NCBI GenBank assembly: GCA_900128395.1
Contig: LT649461.1
Coordinates: 1 to 24,602 of the forward strand
Length of the DNA stretch: 24,602 nucleotides
Source: Stramenopiles sp. TOSAG23-2
Lineage: Eukaryota; Sar
Reading direction: 5' to 3'
In this document: positions 1 to 8,098 of the stretch, in pieces
How the letters are laid out: each line of letters opens with the position of its first letter
Position numbering within the stretch: position 1 is the stretch's first letter
The notes under the pieces: model-generated
The model's input: only the letters and a program-made list of their open reading frames with translations
Told to the model about the DNA's origin: nothing
The model's database searches: none
Made by a program: the position numbers and the translations under genes

Positions 1-311
1 TGCTATTCCATGCTAACGTATCGTTCTCTAAAAAAAATTGACTGGGCTGGCCTGCCCAGCCTGCTGGGCCTGGCCAGCCAGCCAGCTATAGCTATATTAT
101 TGTCGTCTATTTTGTCAATCTCACCTCTCACTGTGTTTTGCCAAATATCATAATTTATATATATACAATCACAGAATCAAATCAACATACCGTATATTGA
201 AATATATGAATACATTGATCCGATCCTTTCCATCGATTAATATAAATAAATCTCTATCATTACATAATAGAATAGATTACGTGTACATAGATAATCGTAA
301 AAGAAAAACAC
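1..311. other. 5' flank of the VOC-protein gene, no gene seen
   Basis: I see no coding region here. A compact GC-rich block at 42-92 stands out (separate entry). The rest is AT-rich and unstructured and runs up to the ATG at 312, so it probably carries the promoter and leader of the downstream gene. I cannot point to a defined promoter element. Confidence 0.5.
42..92. repeat. GC-rich self-complementary block
   Basis: A block made almost only of CTGGGC, GCCCAG, CTGGCC and CCAG words in otherwise AT-rich DNA. CTGGGC at 42-47 pairs with GCCCAG at 54-59 around a 6-nt loop. CTGGCCAG at 70-77 is a perfect palindrome, followed by a short CCAG tandem (74-85). A run of eight A (30-37) precedes it. 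A related block lies at 17911-17937, also next to a homopolymer and upstream of a plus-strand gene. Function is unknown; it could be a minisatellite, a hairpin or a regulatory site. Confidence 0.6.
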
Positions 312-1241
312 ATGAAGAAAGTATCACATATAAATATAAATTGTTCAAATTTATACACATCTATCCAATTTTATAGTAATTTAGGTTTTCAAATAAATGG
401 AAATATACTTGAAGAGAAAGCAACGAAAAAAATATTATTACAAAAAAAATCAACATTTAAAGGTGAACAAAATCCAGCTTTATTATTAATAGAATATTTA
501 ATCAGCAATGATGATGGTACTAATACTAAAAAAATTCCTGGAATTCAAGAAGGTTATGTACCAGGAATTGCGCGCATGGCACTATGGGTTTTAAATATTA
601 AAGATGAACAAAAAAGGCTACGTAACCTTGGTATTAATACTTTCATTACCAAGCCGATAACAGATACACCACCAGGATCTCGCACCGCAACAACTATTGT
701 TGCATTACGAGATCCAGATAATGTCATGGTAGAATTAGTAGAACTTCCTGGTGTGAGAAAATATCCATTTTTTGTACATGTAAATATTAATGTGACGAAT
801 TATAAACGTAGTTGGAAATTTTATAATGAAATATTAGGATTTCAAATAAATGCTTATTTAGGTGCAGTTGAAAATTCATTTTACAAAACATTACAAATTC
901 CAGATCCTGGTCTTGCAAGAAATGTTGCATTAATAAAATTAGATGGCAATCCTTCATTTAATATTGATTTAATTGAATGGAGAAATCCACAAACAAGTGG
1001 TATTGCACCTAAAAATGATCCAAATACATTAGGCATGATTGGTATAACAATTGAATGTGAGACGTTTCAAATATTTAGAGATCAAGTTGATTTAATGATG
1101 AAACATTCATCATCTGGAAAAAATGTTGTACAACAAATTGTATTACCGAGTATTGGTACATGTGATTCATTTATTACAACAGATTTAGATGGTACCACGA
1201 TTGAATTGATTTATATAAAACATTTGAATAATAAATTGTAA
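312..1241 (+). CDS. Tandem vicinal-oxygen-chelate (glyoxalase-fold) protein
   Basis: A 309-residue protein with two successive VOC (glyoxalase/bleomycin resistance/dioxygenase) modules, about residues 4-145 and 153-305. Each starts with an H-x-N-I-N strand and a helix ending in FYxxxLGFQI (H6 and H156), and each ends in a D-P/L-D-x-x-x-x-E-L strand (RDPDNVMVELVEL at 133-145; DLDGTTIELI at 291-300). In the family these His and Glu positions bind the metal, so both sites could be functional; this is inferred. Family members include glyoxalase I, ring-cleaving dioxygenases and epimerases, and the sequence does not tell me which reaction applies. There is no signal peptide, so it is probably cytosolic. 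The ATG at 312 is the first in frame. An AATAAA at 1252-1257, 11 nt after the stop, may be its poly(A) signal. Confidence 0.85.
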   Translation: MKKVSHININCSNLYTSIQFYSNLGFQINGNILEEKATKKILLQKKSTFKGEQNPALLLIEYLISNDDGTNTKKIPGIQEGYVPGIARMALWVLNIKDEQKRLRNLGINTFITKPITDTPPGSRTATTIVALRDPDNVMVELVELPGVRKYPFFVHVNINVTNYKRSWKFYNEILGFQINAYLGAVENSFYKTLQIPDPGLARNVALIKLDGNPSFNIDLIEWRNPQTSGIAPKNDPNTLGMIGITIECETFQIFRDQVDLMMKHSSSGKNVVQQIVLPSIGTCDSFITTDLDGTTIELIYIKHLNNKL

Positions 1242-1581
1242 TATAATTATAAATAAATATAAAATATTCCATCACCCACAACTTCTTTTTTTATATTAAA
1301 CTCCCTTAAATTACTATGGATGATCATGTTTAAGGTGCATCATCGACGAATGATGAATGTGATTCTCTCAACAACAACACAAATTCAAATTTTAAAATTA
1401 CAAACTCTATATATTTAATAACGGAAGAGTTGAGAGAGAGAGAAAAAGAAGAAGTGTTTAGATTGAAATCAATAGTGTTAATACAAGAGATTATTCGTAT
1501 TAGTATTATTATTATTATTATTATTATATATAGATATATAATCATTCATACACCCATTAATAATATCCAAAAACAATAAAC
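1242..1581. other. Intergenic, between two plus-strand genes
   Basis: It holds AATAAA at 1252-1257, probably the poly(A) signal of the upstream gene, and a (TAT)n microsatellite at about 1498-1528. The only sizeable ORF, on the minus strand, is an Ile-rich translation of that microsatellite and is not a gene. The last part is presumably the leader of the acyltransferase gene starting at 1582. Confidence 0.5.
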
Positions 1582-3183
1582 ATGCCGATGACATGGACAT
1601 ACAAGCTAATTAAAACATTATTTAAAATGACATCTGGTGCATTTTATGCTACTATTGAGCTGCGTGGCGAGGAAAACATACCAAAACCAGGGGAAGCATG
1701 TATACTATGTTTCAATCATGGTAATGGTTTAGCAGATCCGAAATTAATTATACGTGCAACACCTCGCATGGTACGTTTCTGTGCCAAAGATACATTGTGG
1801 AAAATTCCAATCATGGGAACCTTCATTGCAAATAGTGGTGCAGTTCCTGTATATCGTCGACGAGACCATAAAGGTAAAAATACCAAAGAGTTAAATGCTA
1901 TTATGTTCAAAAATGTATACGATGCACTTGGACGTGGAGAAATGATAGGAATAGCACCGGAAGGTGTATCGAGGTTTTTGCCATTTATGGCTGAGCCATT
2001 GAAAACTGGTCCTGCGCGCATGGCATTAGCAGCAGTTGAGTTGCATATGGAAAAGGATGAAAATTATCAAATTAAACTATTACCAACTTGTATTACTTTT
2101 ACACATCGTGAAAAATTTAGAAGTGATGTTGTTTTAATATATAGTGATCCTATCATTGTTGATAAAACATGGATTAATAATCCAAAGCGTTTTCCTACAC
2201 ATGAAGATGCAGTGAAAGAATTGACAAGATTATTAGGTGCTAGCATGAAAGCAAGTACCATTAATTGCCCAGATTGGGAAACAACACAAGTAGCATTGAC
2301 AGCTGCACGTATACATCGACCTTTAGGGACGAAAATAAGTTTAGGTGATTATGTATTGCATTTACGTAGCTGGGTGGAATTTTTAAAACCACCATCAAAT
2401 GGTGTAGATGATGCTGGAAATGCCATCATAGAATATGATAAGATAGCTCCAGATGTGAAATATTTGCGAGAAAAATTAATTGAATATCAAACATTTTTAA
2501 ATTCAAAGAAAATTAAAGATGATCGTGTTCGTAAAATTGAATTTCAAGGTCGAATGCCACGATGGGTTATCTTTTTACGTATGATACAAACAGGTATGTT
2601 AGCATTTGTATTATTTATATGTGCATTGCCTGGTTTAGTAGTATGGACACCATCATGGTTCTTAATACGTCGTGCGGAAAGAAATTTATTGGCAAAAGGT
2701 CCAAGATGGAATGATTCAGTAGCAGAGATGAAAATGTTATATGGATTTTTATCAACAATAGCATTGTTTGTTTTATCTGCTATTTTTGTTAATTGGAAAG
2801 CATTGCTTTTACCAATTGTTTTATGGTTTACCATACGTTTTTATGAAGATGGTATTGCAGCTGCAAGAGATTTTTATTCATTATATAAATTATTATTTTT
2901 ATATGATACAACGATGGAAAAAATGAGAAGTATGCGAAAAGAATGTGTAGCATTAGTAACAAAATTGTCGTTGAAATCCGTTGAAATTAAAAGAAATAAA
3001 AGTGCAGACAATGCTATTGATAGCTGGACGGAACGTGATGAAAATATTCCATGGTATGATCCATATTGGTTTGATATGCCATGGACGAAATTTTTAATTA
3101 ATTTTATTATGCGTAGACAAAAGAAAGATTGGAACGAAGTGTTACGATTTAATGATCATAATACGATGAATTATGTGGAATAA
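1582..3183 (+). CDS. PlsC-family acyltransferase, fungal Sct1/Gpt2-type glycerol-3-phosphate acyltransferase
   Basis: A 533-residue membrane acyltransferase. The catalytic half has the LPLAT blocks in order: FNHGNGLAD at 44-52 (H46 and D52, spaced H-x5-D as I recall for fungal Sct1/Gpt2 enzymes rather than the usual H-x4-D), GAVPVYRRR at 86-94, APEGVSR at 125-131 with the substrate-binding E-G pair, KTGPARMAL at 141-149, and a LLPTCITFTH strand from about 167. The C-terminal part has hydrophobic stretches at about 327-352 and 385-424, suggesting ER-membrane anchoring. Known members transfer acyl-CoA to sn-1 of glycerol-3-phosphate or dihydroxyacetone-phosphate, the first step of glycerolipid synthesis. 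The exact acceptor here is inferred. The frame is intact and intronless, and the start at 1582 is the first ATG. Confidence 0.85.
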   Translation: MPMTWTYKLIKTLFKMTSGAFYATIELRGEENIPKPGEACILCFNHGNGLADPKLIIRATPRMVRFCAKDTLWKIPIMGTFIANSGAVPVYRRRDHKGKNTKELNAIMFKNVYDALGRGEMIGIAPEGVSRFLPFMAEPLKTGPARMALAAVELHMEKDENYQIKLLPTCITFTHREKFRSDVVLIYSDPIIVDKTWINNPKRFPTHEDAVKELTRLLGASMKASTINCPDWETTQVALTAARIHRPLGTKISLGDYVLHLRSWVEFLKPPSNGVDDAGNAIIEYDKIAPDVKYLREKLIEYQTFLNSKKIKDDRVRKIEFQGRMPRWVIFLRMIQTGMLAFVLFICALPGLVVWTPSWFLIRRAERNLLAKGPRWNDSVAEMKMLYGFLSTIALFVLSAIFVNWKALLLPIVLWFTIRFYEDGIAAARDFYSLYKLLFLYDTTMEKMRSMRKECVALVTKLSLKSVEIKRNKSADNAIDSWTERDENIPWYDPYWFDMPWTKFLINFIMRRQKKDWNEVLRFNDHNTMNYVE

Positions 3184-3204
3184 AAAAGTGTGCATCATAT
3201 ATAA

Positions 3205-3218
3205 TGTGTGTGTGTGTG
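3205..3218. repeat. (TG)7 microsatellite after the acyltransferase stop
   Basis: Seven TG units begin 21 nt after the stop codon at 3183, reading TG on the sense strand of the upstream gene. GU-rich elements downstream of cleavage sites are a known part of eukaryotic poly(A) signals, so this could act in 3'-end formation; that role is inferred. Confidence 0.7.
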
Positions 3219-3394
3219 GGTACCGTTAAAAAATATCTTTGTTTAAAATATATATATATACGAAAGACGTAAAATTTAAAAAATGAAAAAAAATGCGAGG
3301 CACGCGACTCGTAGATTTAAAAAGAGTACCAAAACCTCTTCTCTGCTGGAAGTACGCCTCGTACATTTTATATTCAAATAATATTTTAATTATC

Positions 3395-4009
3395 TTACAT
3401 CTCAAAATCACAAGGTTCAAAACATTTGGTTTCATTCACATCAAAAATTGATGGATCTGGTTTTTTTAATATAAATTTTCCAAATGTATATTCACTACCA
3501 TCACGGCCATCATGCAATCTAATACCTTCTTGTTTTTCATCATCAGTTGTATAATAAATAAAGCCATTTGGCATGATAGATTGTGGCGATAACCATTGTT
3601 GAGTTTTTATTGATGTATAACCAGTTGCCATATCATCTAACACTAACGTAGAATTATATTTCCAGGATTCATACACAGTTGGTGCTGTTGGACCAAATGG
3701 TTGCATTTTACAACAAATATTTTGCGATTTTGAATACATGATGAAAGAATCTTTAATAAAAAAGGCAGTACATTCATGATCATGGCCTACTTTTGGGCAA
3801 AAACATCTTGTATGATCAATACGTTCAGCTTTTAGTGACCAATCATAATTAATTGTACCAATACTCATAGGTACTCCGTTTAATTGTGTGTAGTTAAATT
3901 CTACAACAAATTCATTTGGCCATGATGGCCCAGTTATAAATGCATATGATTGGGGTATAACAATAATAATAAGTGATACCAAATAACAATAGAGCGTTGA
4001 TGTCATCAT
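3395..4009 (-). CDS. Small secreted Cys-containing glycoprotein, possibly ependymin-like
   Basis: A 204-residue protein. Residues 1-24 form a clear signal peptide: a hydrophobic core (YLVSLIIIVIP) followed by a QSYA-type cleavage site. The mature part has seven cysteines: RCFC, an HEC, an adjacent CC pair, and a C-terminal KCFEPC. It also has three N-glycosylation sequons (NYT, NST, NET), so it should enter the secretory pathway. The layout of beta-strand-like segments, spaced Cys and a YDW motif recalls ependymin-related secreted proteins, but I recognise no diagnostic motif and hold that only as a possibility. The start is the first of two adjacent ATGs. Its 5' end faces the plus-strand coiled-coil ORF, so the two may share the AT-rich spacer 4010-4186 as promoter. 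Confidence 0.75.
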   Translation of the reverse strand: MMTSTLYCYLVSLIIIVIPQSYAFITGPSWPNEFVVEFNYTQLNGVPMSIGTINYDWSLKAERIDHTRCFCPKVGHDHECTAFFIKDSFIMYSKSQNICCKMQPFGPTAPTVYESWKYNSTLVLDDMATGYTSIKTQQWLSPQSIMPNGFIYYTTDDEKQEGIRLHDGRDGSEYTFGKFILKKPDPSIFDVNETKCFEPCDFEM

Positions 4010-4249
4010 TTTTGATTAATATATTACGCGGTAATTAAAAAAAGTTTTTATATCTCTCCTATTTTTACTTCCTTTTGCACATTTATCTTATTGTATTAAA
4101 AACTTCTGTTTCTTCATTTTTAACTTTTTAACCAAACTTTTGGTCGGTGGAATACTTCTTTCTAATTCTGGTATTCTGAATTGTAATTATTTTCCTATCA
4201 AAAAATCGAGACGTTAAAATATTATTGGGACACATTAAAACATAAGGAT

Positions 4250-4858
4250 TTGCACATCAATCAGATAATTGCAAAACATAAAAAAGAAATAGAAAAATTA
4301 AATGATAATTTAACAATAAAATTAAAAAAGGAACAATTTAAAATTATAAATGAAACAACAAAGAAAATAGAAGCATCAACGGTGAATAAAAAGAGATATG
4401 AAGAATTACAAAAGGAAATGGAAAAATTGAAATTAATTTTAGAAAAGAAAAAAAAAATCATTAAAAATATGGTGCGTTTACATAATGAATCTTCTAAAAC
4501 TTTTGAAAGAGAAAAACAAATAGAATTGAAAAAGATAAAAGATCGACATAAAAAAGAGCTTGCGATGACAATAGAAGAAATTGAACGTGCTGCCATGGAT
4601 GCAGTAAAAAATGTACATATGGCACATATAGATGATGATAATAATAGTTATTATGAAGATGATGATTCAGAATATGAGGATATGGCATTCCATATTGTGC
4701 GGAAACTACCGTTTGAAATTGGTTCAGCTGAAGGTTTGTGGCCGATTCCTCCCGAAGAACAACTTGGGGATGGGAACAAAGCAATGCAACAATTGAAAAA
4801 TCCAATTCCAATCCAATCCCCAAATAGCAAACGACGTTTAAGTTTGCATCAAATGTAA
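4250..4858 (+). CDS. Lys/Glu-rich coiled-coil protein, 5' end unresolved
   Basis: About 200 residues in an open frame. The first two thirds is a charged, Lys/Glu-rich alpha-helical region with coiled-coil character (KKEIEKLND, EELQKEMEKLKLILEKKKK). An acidic stretch rich in Asp, Glu and Tyr follows, then a Pro-rich tail ending RRLSLHQM. I do not recognise the family. The frame is already open from 4187, and codon 4250 is TTG, not ATG. The first in-frame ATG is at 4418, inside the coiled coil. The only nearby upstream plus-strand ATG, at 4000, runs into a TAA, and its single GT donor does not match the phase of the AGs at 4209-4210 and 4245-4246. So the start may be 4418, a non-ATG codon, or a spliced exon I cannot see. 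A (GT)16 tract lies 22 nt after the stop. Confidence 0.55.
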   Translation: MHINQIIAKHKKEIEKLNDNLTIKLKKEQFKIINETTKKIEASTVNKKRYEELQKEMEKLKLILEKKKKIIKNMVRLHNESSKTFEREKQIELKKIKDRHKKELAMTIEEIERAAMDAVKNVHMAHIDDDNNSYYEDDDSEYEDMAFHIVRKLPFEIGSAEGLWPIPPEEQLGDGNKAMQQLKNPIPIQSPNSKRRLSLHQM

Positions 4859-4877
4859 ATCTTTATCATGGTATATT

Positions 4878-4880
<3 letters not shown>

Positions 4881-4912
<32 letters not shown>
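4881..4912. repeat. (GT)16 microsatellite
   Basis: Sixteen GT units begin 22 nt after the stop of the coiled-coil ORF, GT-sense on that gene's strand. It is the longest TG tract in the window. The position matches the TG tract after the acyltransferase stop. Confidence 0.8.
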
Positions 4913-4914
<2 letters not shown>

Positions 4915-4964
4915 TATTCTTTAATTATAAAATATTTCAAAATATTTAATATATATACAAGGCA

Positions 4965-5201
4965 TTATAAAAAACTATATCCTTCTCGTGCGGCCTCTAG
5001 CTCTTCTTGAACCTGTTATAAATATAATATGATTATTAATTATATGATATATTGTATTTTTCCCCCGAACTGGTTTCAGTTTATTTTAAGGACAATACAA
5101 TATATAGTTGTATGTAATATGAAATAGGGGGTAAATAATATTACATGAATTTGTTTCCAATATAGGCCTCCTAGAATAAATAATTCATCCCAATTCTGCA
5201 T
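4965..5201 (-). CDS. Possible tiny two-exon gene (34 aa)
   Basis: A tentative model. On the minus strand a GC-richer segment 5012-4965 reads VQEELEAAREGYSFL then TAA, and follows a plausible acceptor (TTATAACAG). Upstream, ATG at 5201 opens MQNWDELFILGGLYWKQIH up to 5145, where a GTAATA donor follows. Removing 5013-5144 (132 nt) joins the two in phase 0 into a 34-residue protein with a short hydrophobic stretch. The exon-like composition of the second segment is the main evidence. The first exon could be longer, since its frame is open upstream, or different. I recognise no family. It might be a small membrane-complex subunit or chance. Confidence 0.3.
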
Positions 5202-5393
5202 TCCCCCCCCACACAAGACTGTCTTCTCCCAATAATGATGAAATATAATTGTTTTTTATATATTTATAGTGATGTACACACACACACACACATGTTGCAA
5301 AATACATGTCAATATATAAATATATATATAGGTATACATGTACAGTCGTCTATAGAAAATATAAACATTATATTATAATAATAATTAAAAAAA
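5013..5393. other. Intergenic and putative intron sequence
   Basis: Apart from the possible small exon at 5145-5201 this stretch has no coding signal. It holds a run of eight C at 5203-5210, an (AC)n tract at 5276-5292, and AT-rich leader sequence up to the ATG at 5394. It probably includes the promoter of the plus-strand gene. Confidence 0.4.
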
Positions 5394-6440
5394 ATGTATA
5401 CTACTAATGGCATATCTAATAAATTTATAAACGTTGTTGTGATAATATGTTTTATTGATAGTATTATTGCAGTATCGTCGTTTTCGTTACGGAATGGCGG
5501 TGGTCAAAGCAACTCATACACACCTCAAGCGAATCCTGTTGCACCAAAACCTGATGGGATGTTCTTTCCAAAAAATCAAAATGAAATGGAACAACCAAAA
5601 GGTGGGTCGATTGAAAGTTTATTTTCAGATCATGCAGAAGCACCTTTAGCACATAGAGATGTTTATCCTAAACAACAATTGCCAACACCAACAACAAAGA
5701 AAGGTGTTAATAATACGTTGTCTTCATCTGATCAAGTACACCATTATGGAAACACACCTTCAGTCAATATTACAAATGTAATGGATGTTGGAACTGGTGA
5801 AAAAAAGAAAAATGTCACTGCAAGTATTCCTAAATTGAAAAATGAAAAACCAGTTGGCGCAATGAACGCATTAAAAGAGGAATTAGTAGAGGAACATGGG
5901 AAGTTACCAAAAGCACATGCCAGTGATGATACATCAAAAGATGATGATGGTAGTGGTAGTAATAATAAAGGAAAAGGAAACAAAAAACCTAAAGAAGATC
6001 CGGCATGGAAATTTATGATGAGTAATATTAAAAAAGACGAAGCACCTGCAACGCCAGTGCAATTGCCGCAATTAGATGAAAAGCCACCAGTACAACAACC
6101 ACAACAACAACAACAACCACAACAACAACAACCACCACAACAACAACCACCACCGCAGCAACAACCGCAAAAACCACAAAAACCACCACCGATGGCTGCA
6201 CCAACACAATCCCAAGCTGTGCAACAACAGCCGCAGCAACCTATGGCGGCTGCACCACCAACACCATCACAAGCTGTGCCACAAAAACCACCTATGGAAA
6301 ATGCCCCACCACCTCAAAAAACAGATACACCACCTGTGCAGCAACAAACTCCATCTGCCTTGAGGAGTAATAAACCGTCTTCTCCTCCACCACTTTCTGA
6401 TGTGAGAGGTATTATCAATGAATTTAAAGGCATGGATTGA
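5394..6440 (+). CDS. Secreted Gln/Pro-rich low-complexity protein
   Basis: A 348-residue protein with an N-terminal signal peptide: a hydrophobic core at about residues 12-28 (INVVVIICFIDSIIAV) and likely cleavage just after. The mature part is predicted to be disordered. Residues 35-120 are Pro/Asn/Gln-rich, with N-glycosylation sequons NNT, NIT and NVT between about 105 and 145. A Lys/Asp/Gly-rich segment with the run KGKGNKKPK follows, and then about 100 residues (228-330) built of poly-Gln and Pro with repeats such as AAPTQSQAV and APPTPSQAV. No cysteine-rich or catalytic domain is visible. It could be an extracellular matrix or cell-surface structural protein, but that rests only on composition and the signal peptide. 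The ATG at 5394 is required for the signal peptide. Confidence 0.7.
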   Translation: MYTTNGISNKFINVVVIICFIDSIIAVSSFSLRNGGGQSNSYTPQANPVAPKPDGMFFPKNQNEMEQPKGGSIESLFSDHAEAPLAHRDVYPKQQLPTPTTKKGVNNTLSSSDQVHHYGNTPSVNITNVMDVGTGEKKKNVTASIPKLKNEKPVGAMNALKEELVEEHGKLPKAHASDDTSKDDDGSGSNNKGKGNKKPKEDPAWKFMMSNIKKDEAPATPVQLPQLDEKPPVQQPQQQQQPQQQQPPQQQPPPQQQPQKPQKPPPMAAPTQSQAVQQQPQQPMAAAPPTPSQAVPQKPPMENAPPPQKTDTPPVQQQTPSALRSNKPSSPPPLSDVRGIINEFKGMD

Positions 6441-6733
6441 ATGTCAGTATGCCGGGCACATGGAGAAGAGGGTGTAATTTAATAAAACAAAAAATTATAT
6501 ACTGCACTGAATGCTTCGTAAAAAATGTGTATTTCACATGAAACAGACGAAGTCCAATGTATTTAAAGTTTTAAAAATATTAAATTCTATTTTTTATTTT
6601 GCTCTTAATATAATATTCTACAAAGTTCGGTACAATCAAAATTAAATCATTTTATAAAATTACACCTCTCGGCGCTTCTATTTTAATCTATCTCCACAAT
6701 ACGAACATCGTCTCTCTCTCTATAACATTTCTT

Positions 6734-8098
6734 TCAATCAAAGAATCGTTGTGGCATTCTTCTTTTTCGACTATTATTACAAAACCGCAATCTCAAATAA
6801 CTACCTTTGCGAAAAGCTGATATAATTACTAATATTCCAAATACAAATGCAATGACTTGAAAATATTGTATTGACTTATCAATATGAACATGAAGATCAT
6901 TTTTATTTACAACTTTCATCCCTGTTTTAGAATCTATTTCTGTTAATGTCCATATGTCATTAAAATATAATGATGGCCCATAACTTTCACCGCCAAATAA
7001 TACATATGTATTCAATGTAGAAATATAACTCATCGTATGTCTATATCTATGTATTGGGATCTCTTTTTTTTTCTTTTTTATGACTGTAATTTTATTCCAA
7101 CTATTTTTAATTATATCATATCTCCACACATCGCCAAAACATTTACATGCAGGTTTACAGTTGGCCCCACCATATAAAATTAAGCCTAATTTCTTATTAC
7201 TATTGTGTAAAACTAAACTTGAATGGCTTAATCTACCTGGTGAAACAAATGATGATTTTATTTGTTTCCAATTTTTCATATTTATATCATACAACCATAA
7301 ATCATTCAATGATTGGGAACATGAGAATCTTAATTTACACTTTAGAGTATTTAATTTATATGTCCCACCAAATATATACATATTATGTTTTGATATAACA
7401 GATGAATGTCCATAACGTGGTTGTGGCATCATATGTGTATTTATATCATTATTATTGTTAACAAGATCATTTTGTCCTCCTCTAACAATTATTTTTGTCC
7501 AAAAATTTCCATCTATATCATATTTATAAAGGTCATTATTTACAAAGGTTTTATTGTTTATTCCAAACGGTGCTATCAATCCTCCAAAAATAAGCATTGA
7601 ATTGCCTTCTACAATATACGAAGCTGTATGGCCAGAACGTGGTGCCGGTACAAAATTATGATTTGCATTTTTCTTTTGAATCCATTCAAAATTTTCCAAA
7701 AACCATAAATCGTTCATATATGAACCAAAAATATAGCTGCCTCCAATACCTTTATTTTTCATTTCTTGATTTGATTGATATCTTAAACCACCATCATTAC
7801 CGCCAAATAAAATAGAGACAGAATTTTTCGTTGTAATCAACGATGCGCTGTATCTTGCAGAAGGTGTCTCTTTGCTTTTAATTTCATTGACCTCCATAGT
7901 TTCTAAATTAATTAACCATGAATCTTTCAACCAAGTTGGTTTACCTTTATTATAATTATATCCACCAAAAATCAATAAGCATTGTGCATTATTATTATTA
8001 TTATTATTTATTTTACATTTATTAACTGATGTAGAGTGACTGTACCGAACTGCTATTTTATCCGATTTTACTTGCTGTTGCCAACTCCATTCTGTCAT
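6734..8098 (-). CDS. Kelch beta-propeller protein with C-terminal membrane segment
   Basis: A 454-residue protein. Six kelch repeats are visible from their double-glycine strands: LIFGGYN, ILFGGNDGG, LIFGGLI, YIFGGTY, LILYGGANC and VLFGGESYG. Each is followed by the usual Trp-containing strand (DLWLYD, DVWRYD, DIWTL), which predicts one six-bladed propeller over residues 15-390. A single hydrophobic segment at about 412-429 is followed by a basic tail of about 25 residues (RKGSYLRLRF onward). There is no signal peptide at the N-terminus (MTEWSWQQQ), so topology is unclear: either internal signal-anchor insertion or cytosolic display. Propellers of this type usually bind protein partners; the partner is unknown. 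Asn-rich inserts (a run of seven Asn near residue 30) come from codon repeats. Confidence 0.85.
   Translation of the reverse strand: MTEWSWQQQVKSDKIAVRYSHSTSVNKCKINNNNNNNAQCLLIFGGYNYNKGKPTWLKDSWLINLETMEVNEIKSKETPSARYSASLITTKNSVSILFGGNDGGLRYQSNQEMKNKGIGGSYIFGSYMNDLWFLENFEWIQKKNANHNFVPAPRSGHTASYIVEGNSMLIFGGLIAPFGINNKTFVNNDLYKYDIDGNFWTKIIVRGGQNDLVNNNNDINTHMMPQPRYGHSSVISKHNMYIFGGTYKLNTLKCKLRFSCSQSLNDLWLYDINMKNWKQIKSSFVSPGRLSHSSLVLHNSNKKLGLILYGGANCKPACKCFGDVWRYDIIKNSWNKITVIKKKKKEIPIHRYRHTMSYISTLNTYVLFGGESYGPSLYFNDIWTLTEIDSKTGMKVVNKNDLHVHIDKSIQYFQVIAFVFGILVIISAFRKGSYLRLRFCNNSRKRRMPQRFFD

Noticed and set aside
1330-1545. Minus-strand 71-codon ORF rich in Ile
   Set aside because: It is a translation of the ATT/TTA microsatellite, with no domain or exon signal.
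1716-2021. Minus-strand ORF inside the acyltransferase gene
   Set aside because: It lies antisense to conserved catalytic blocks and has no recognisable features of its own; the plus-strand frame explains the region.
4000-4038. ATG at 4000 as the first exon of the coiled-coil gene
   Set aside because: It reads twelve codons to a TAA, and its only GT donor leaves phase 1, while the available acceptors at 4210 and 4246 require phase 0.
6076-6363. Asn/His-rich plus-strand ORF
   Set aside because: It is the shifted-frame reading of the CAA/CCA repeat in the secreted protein gene.
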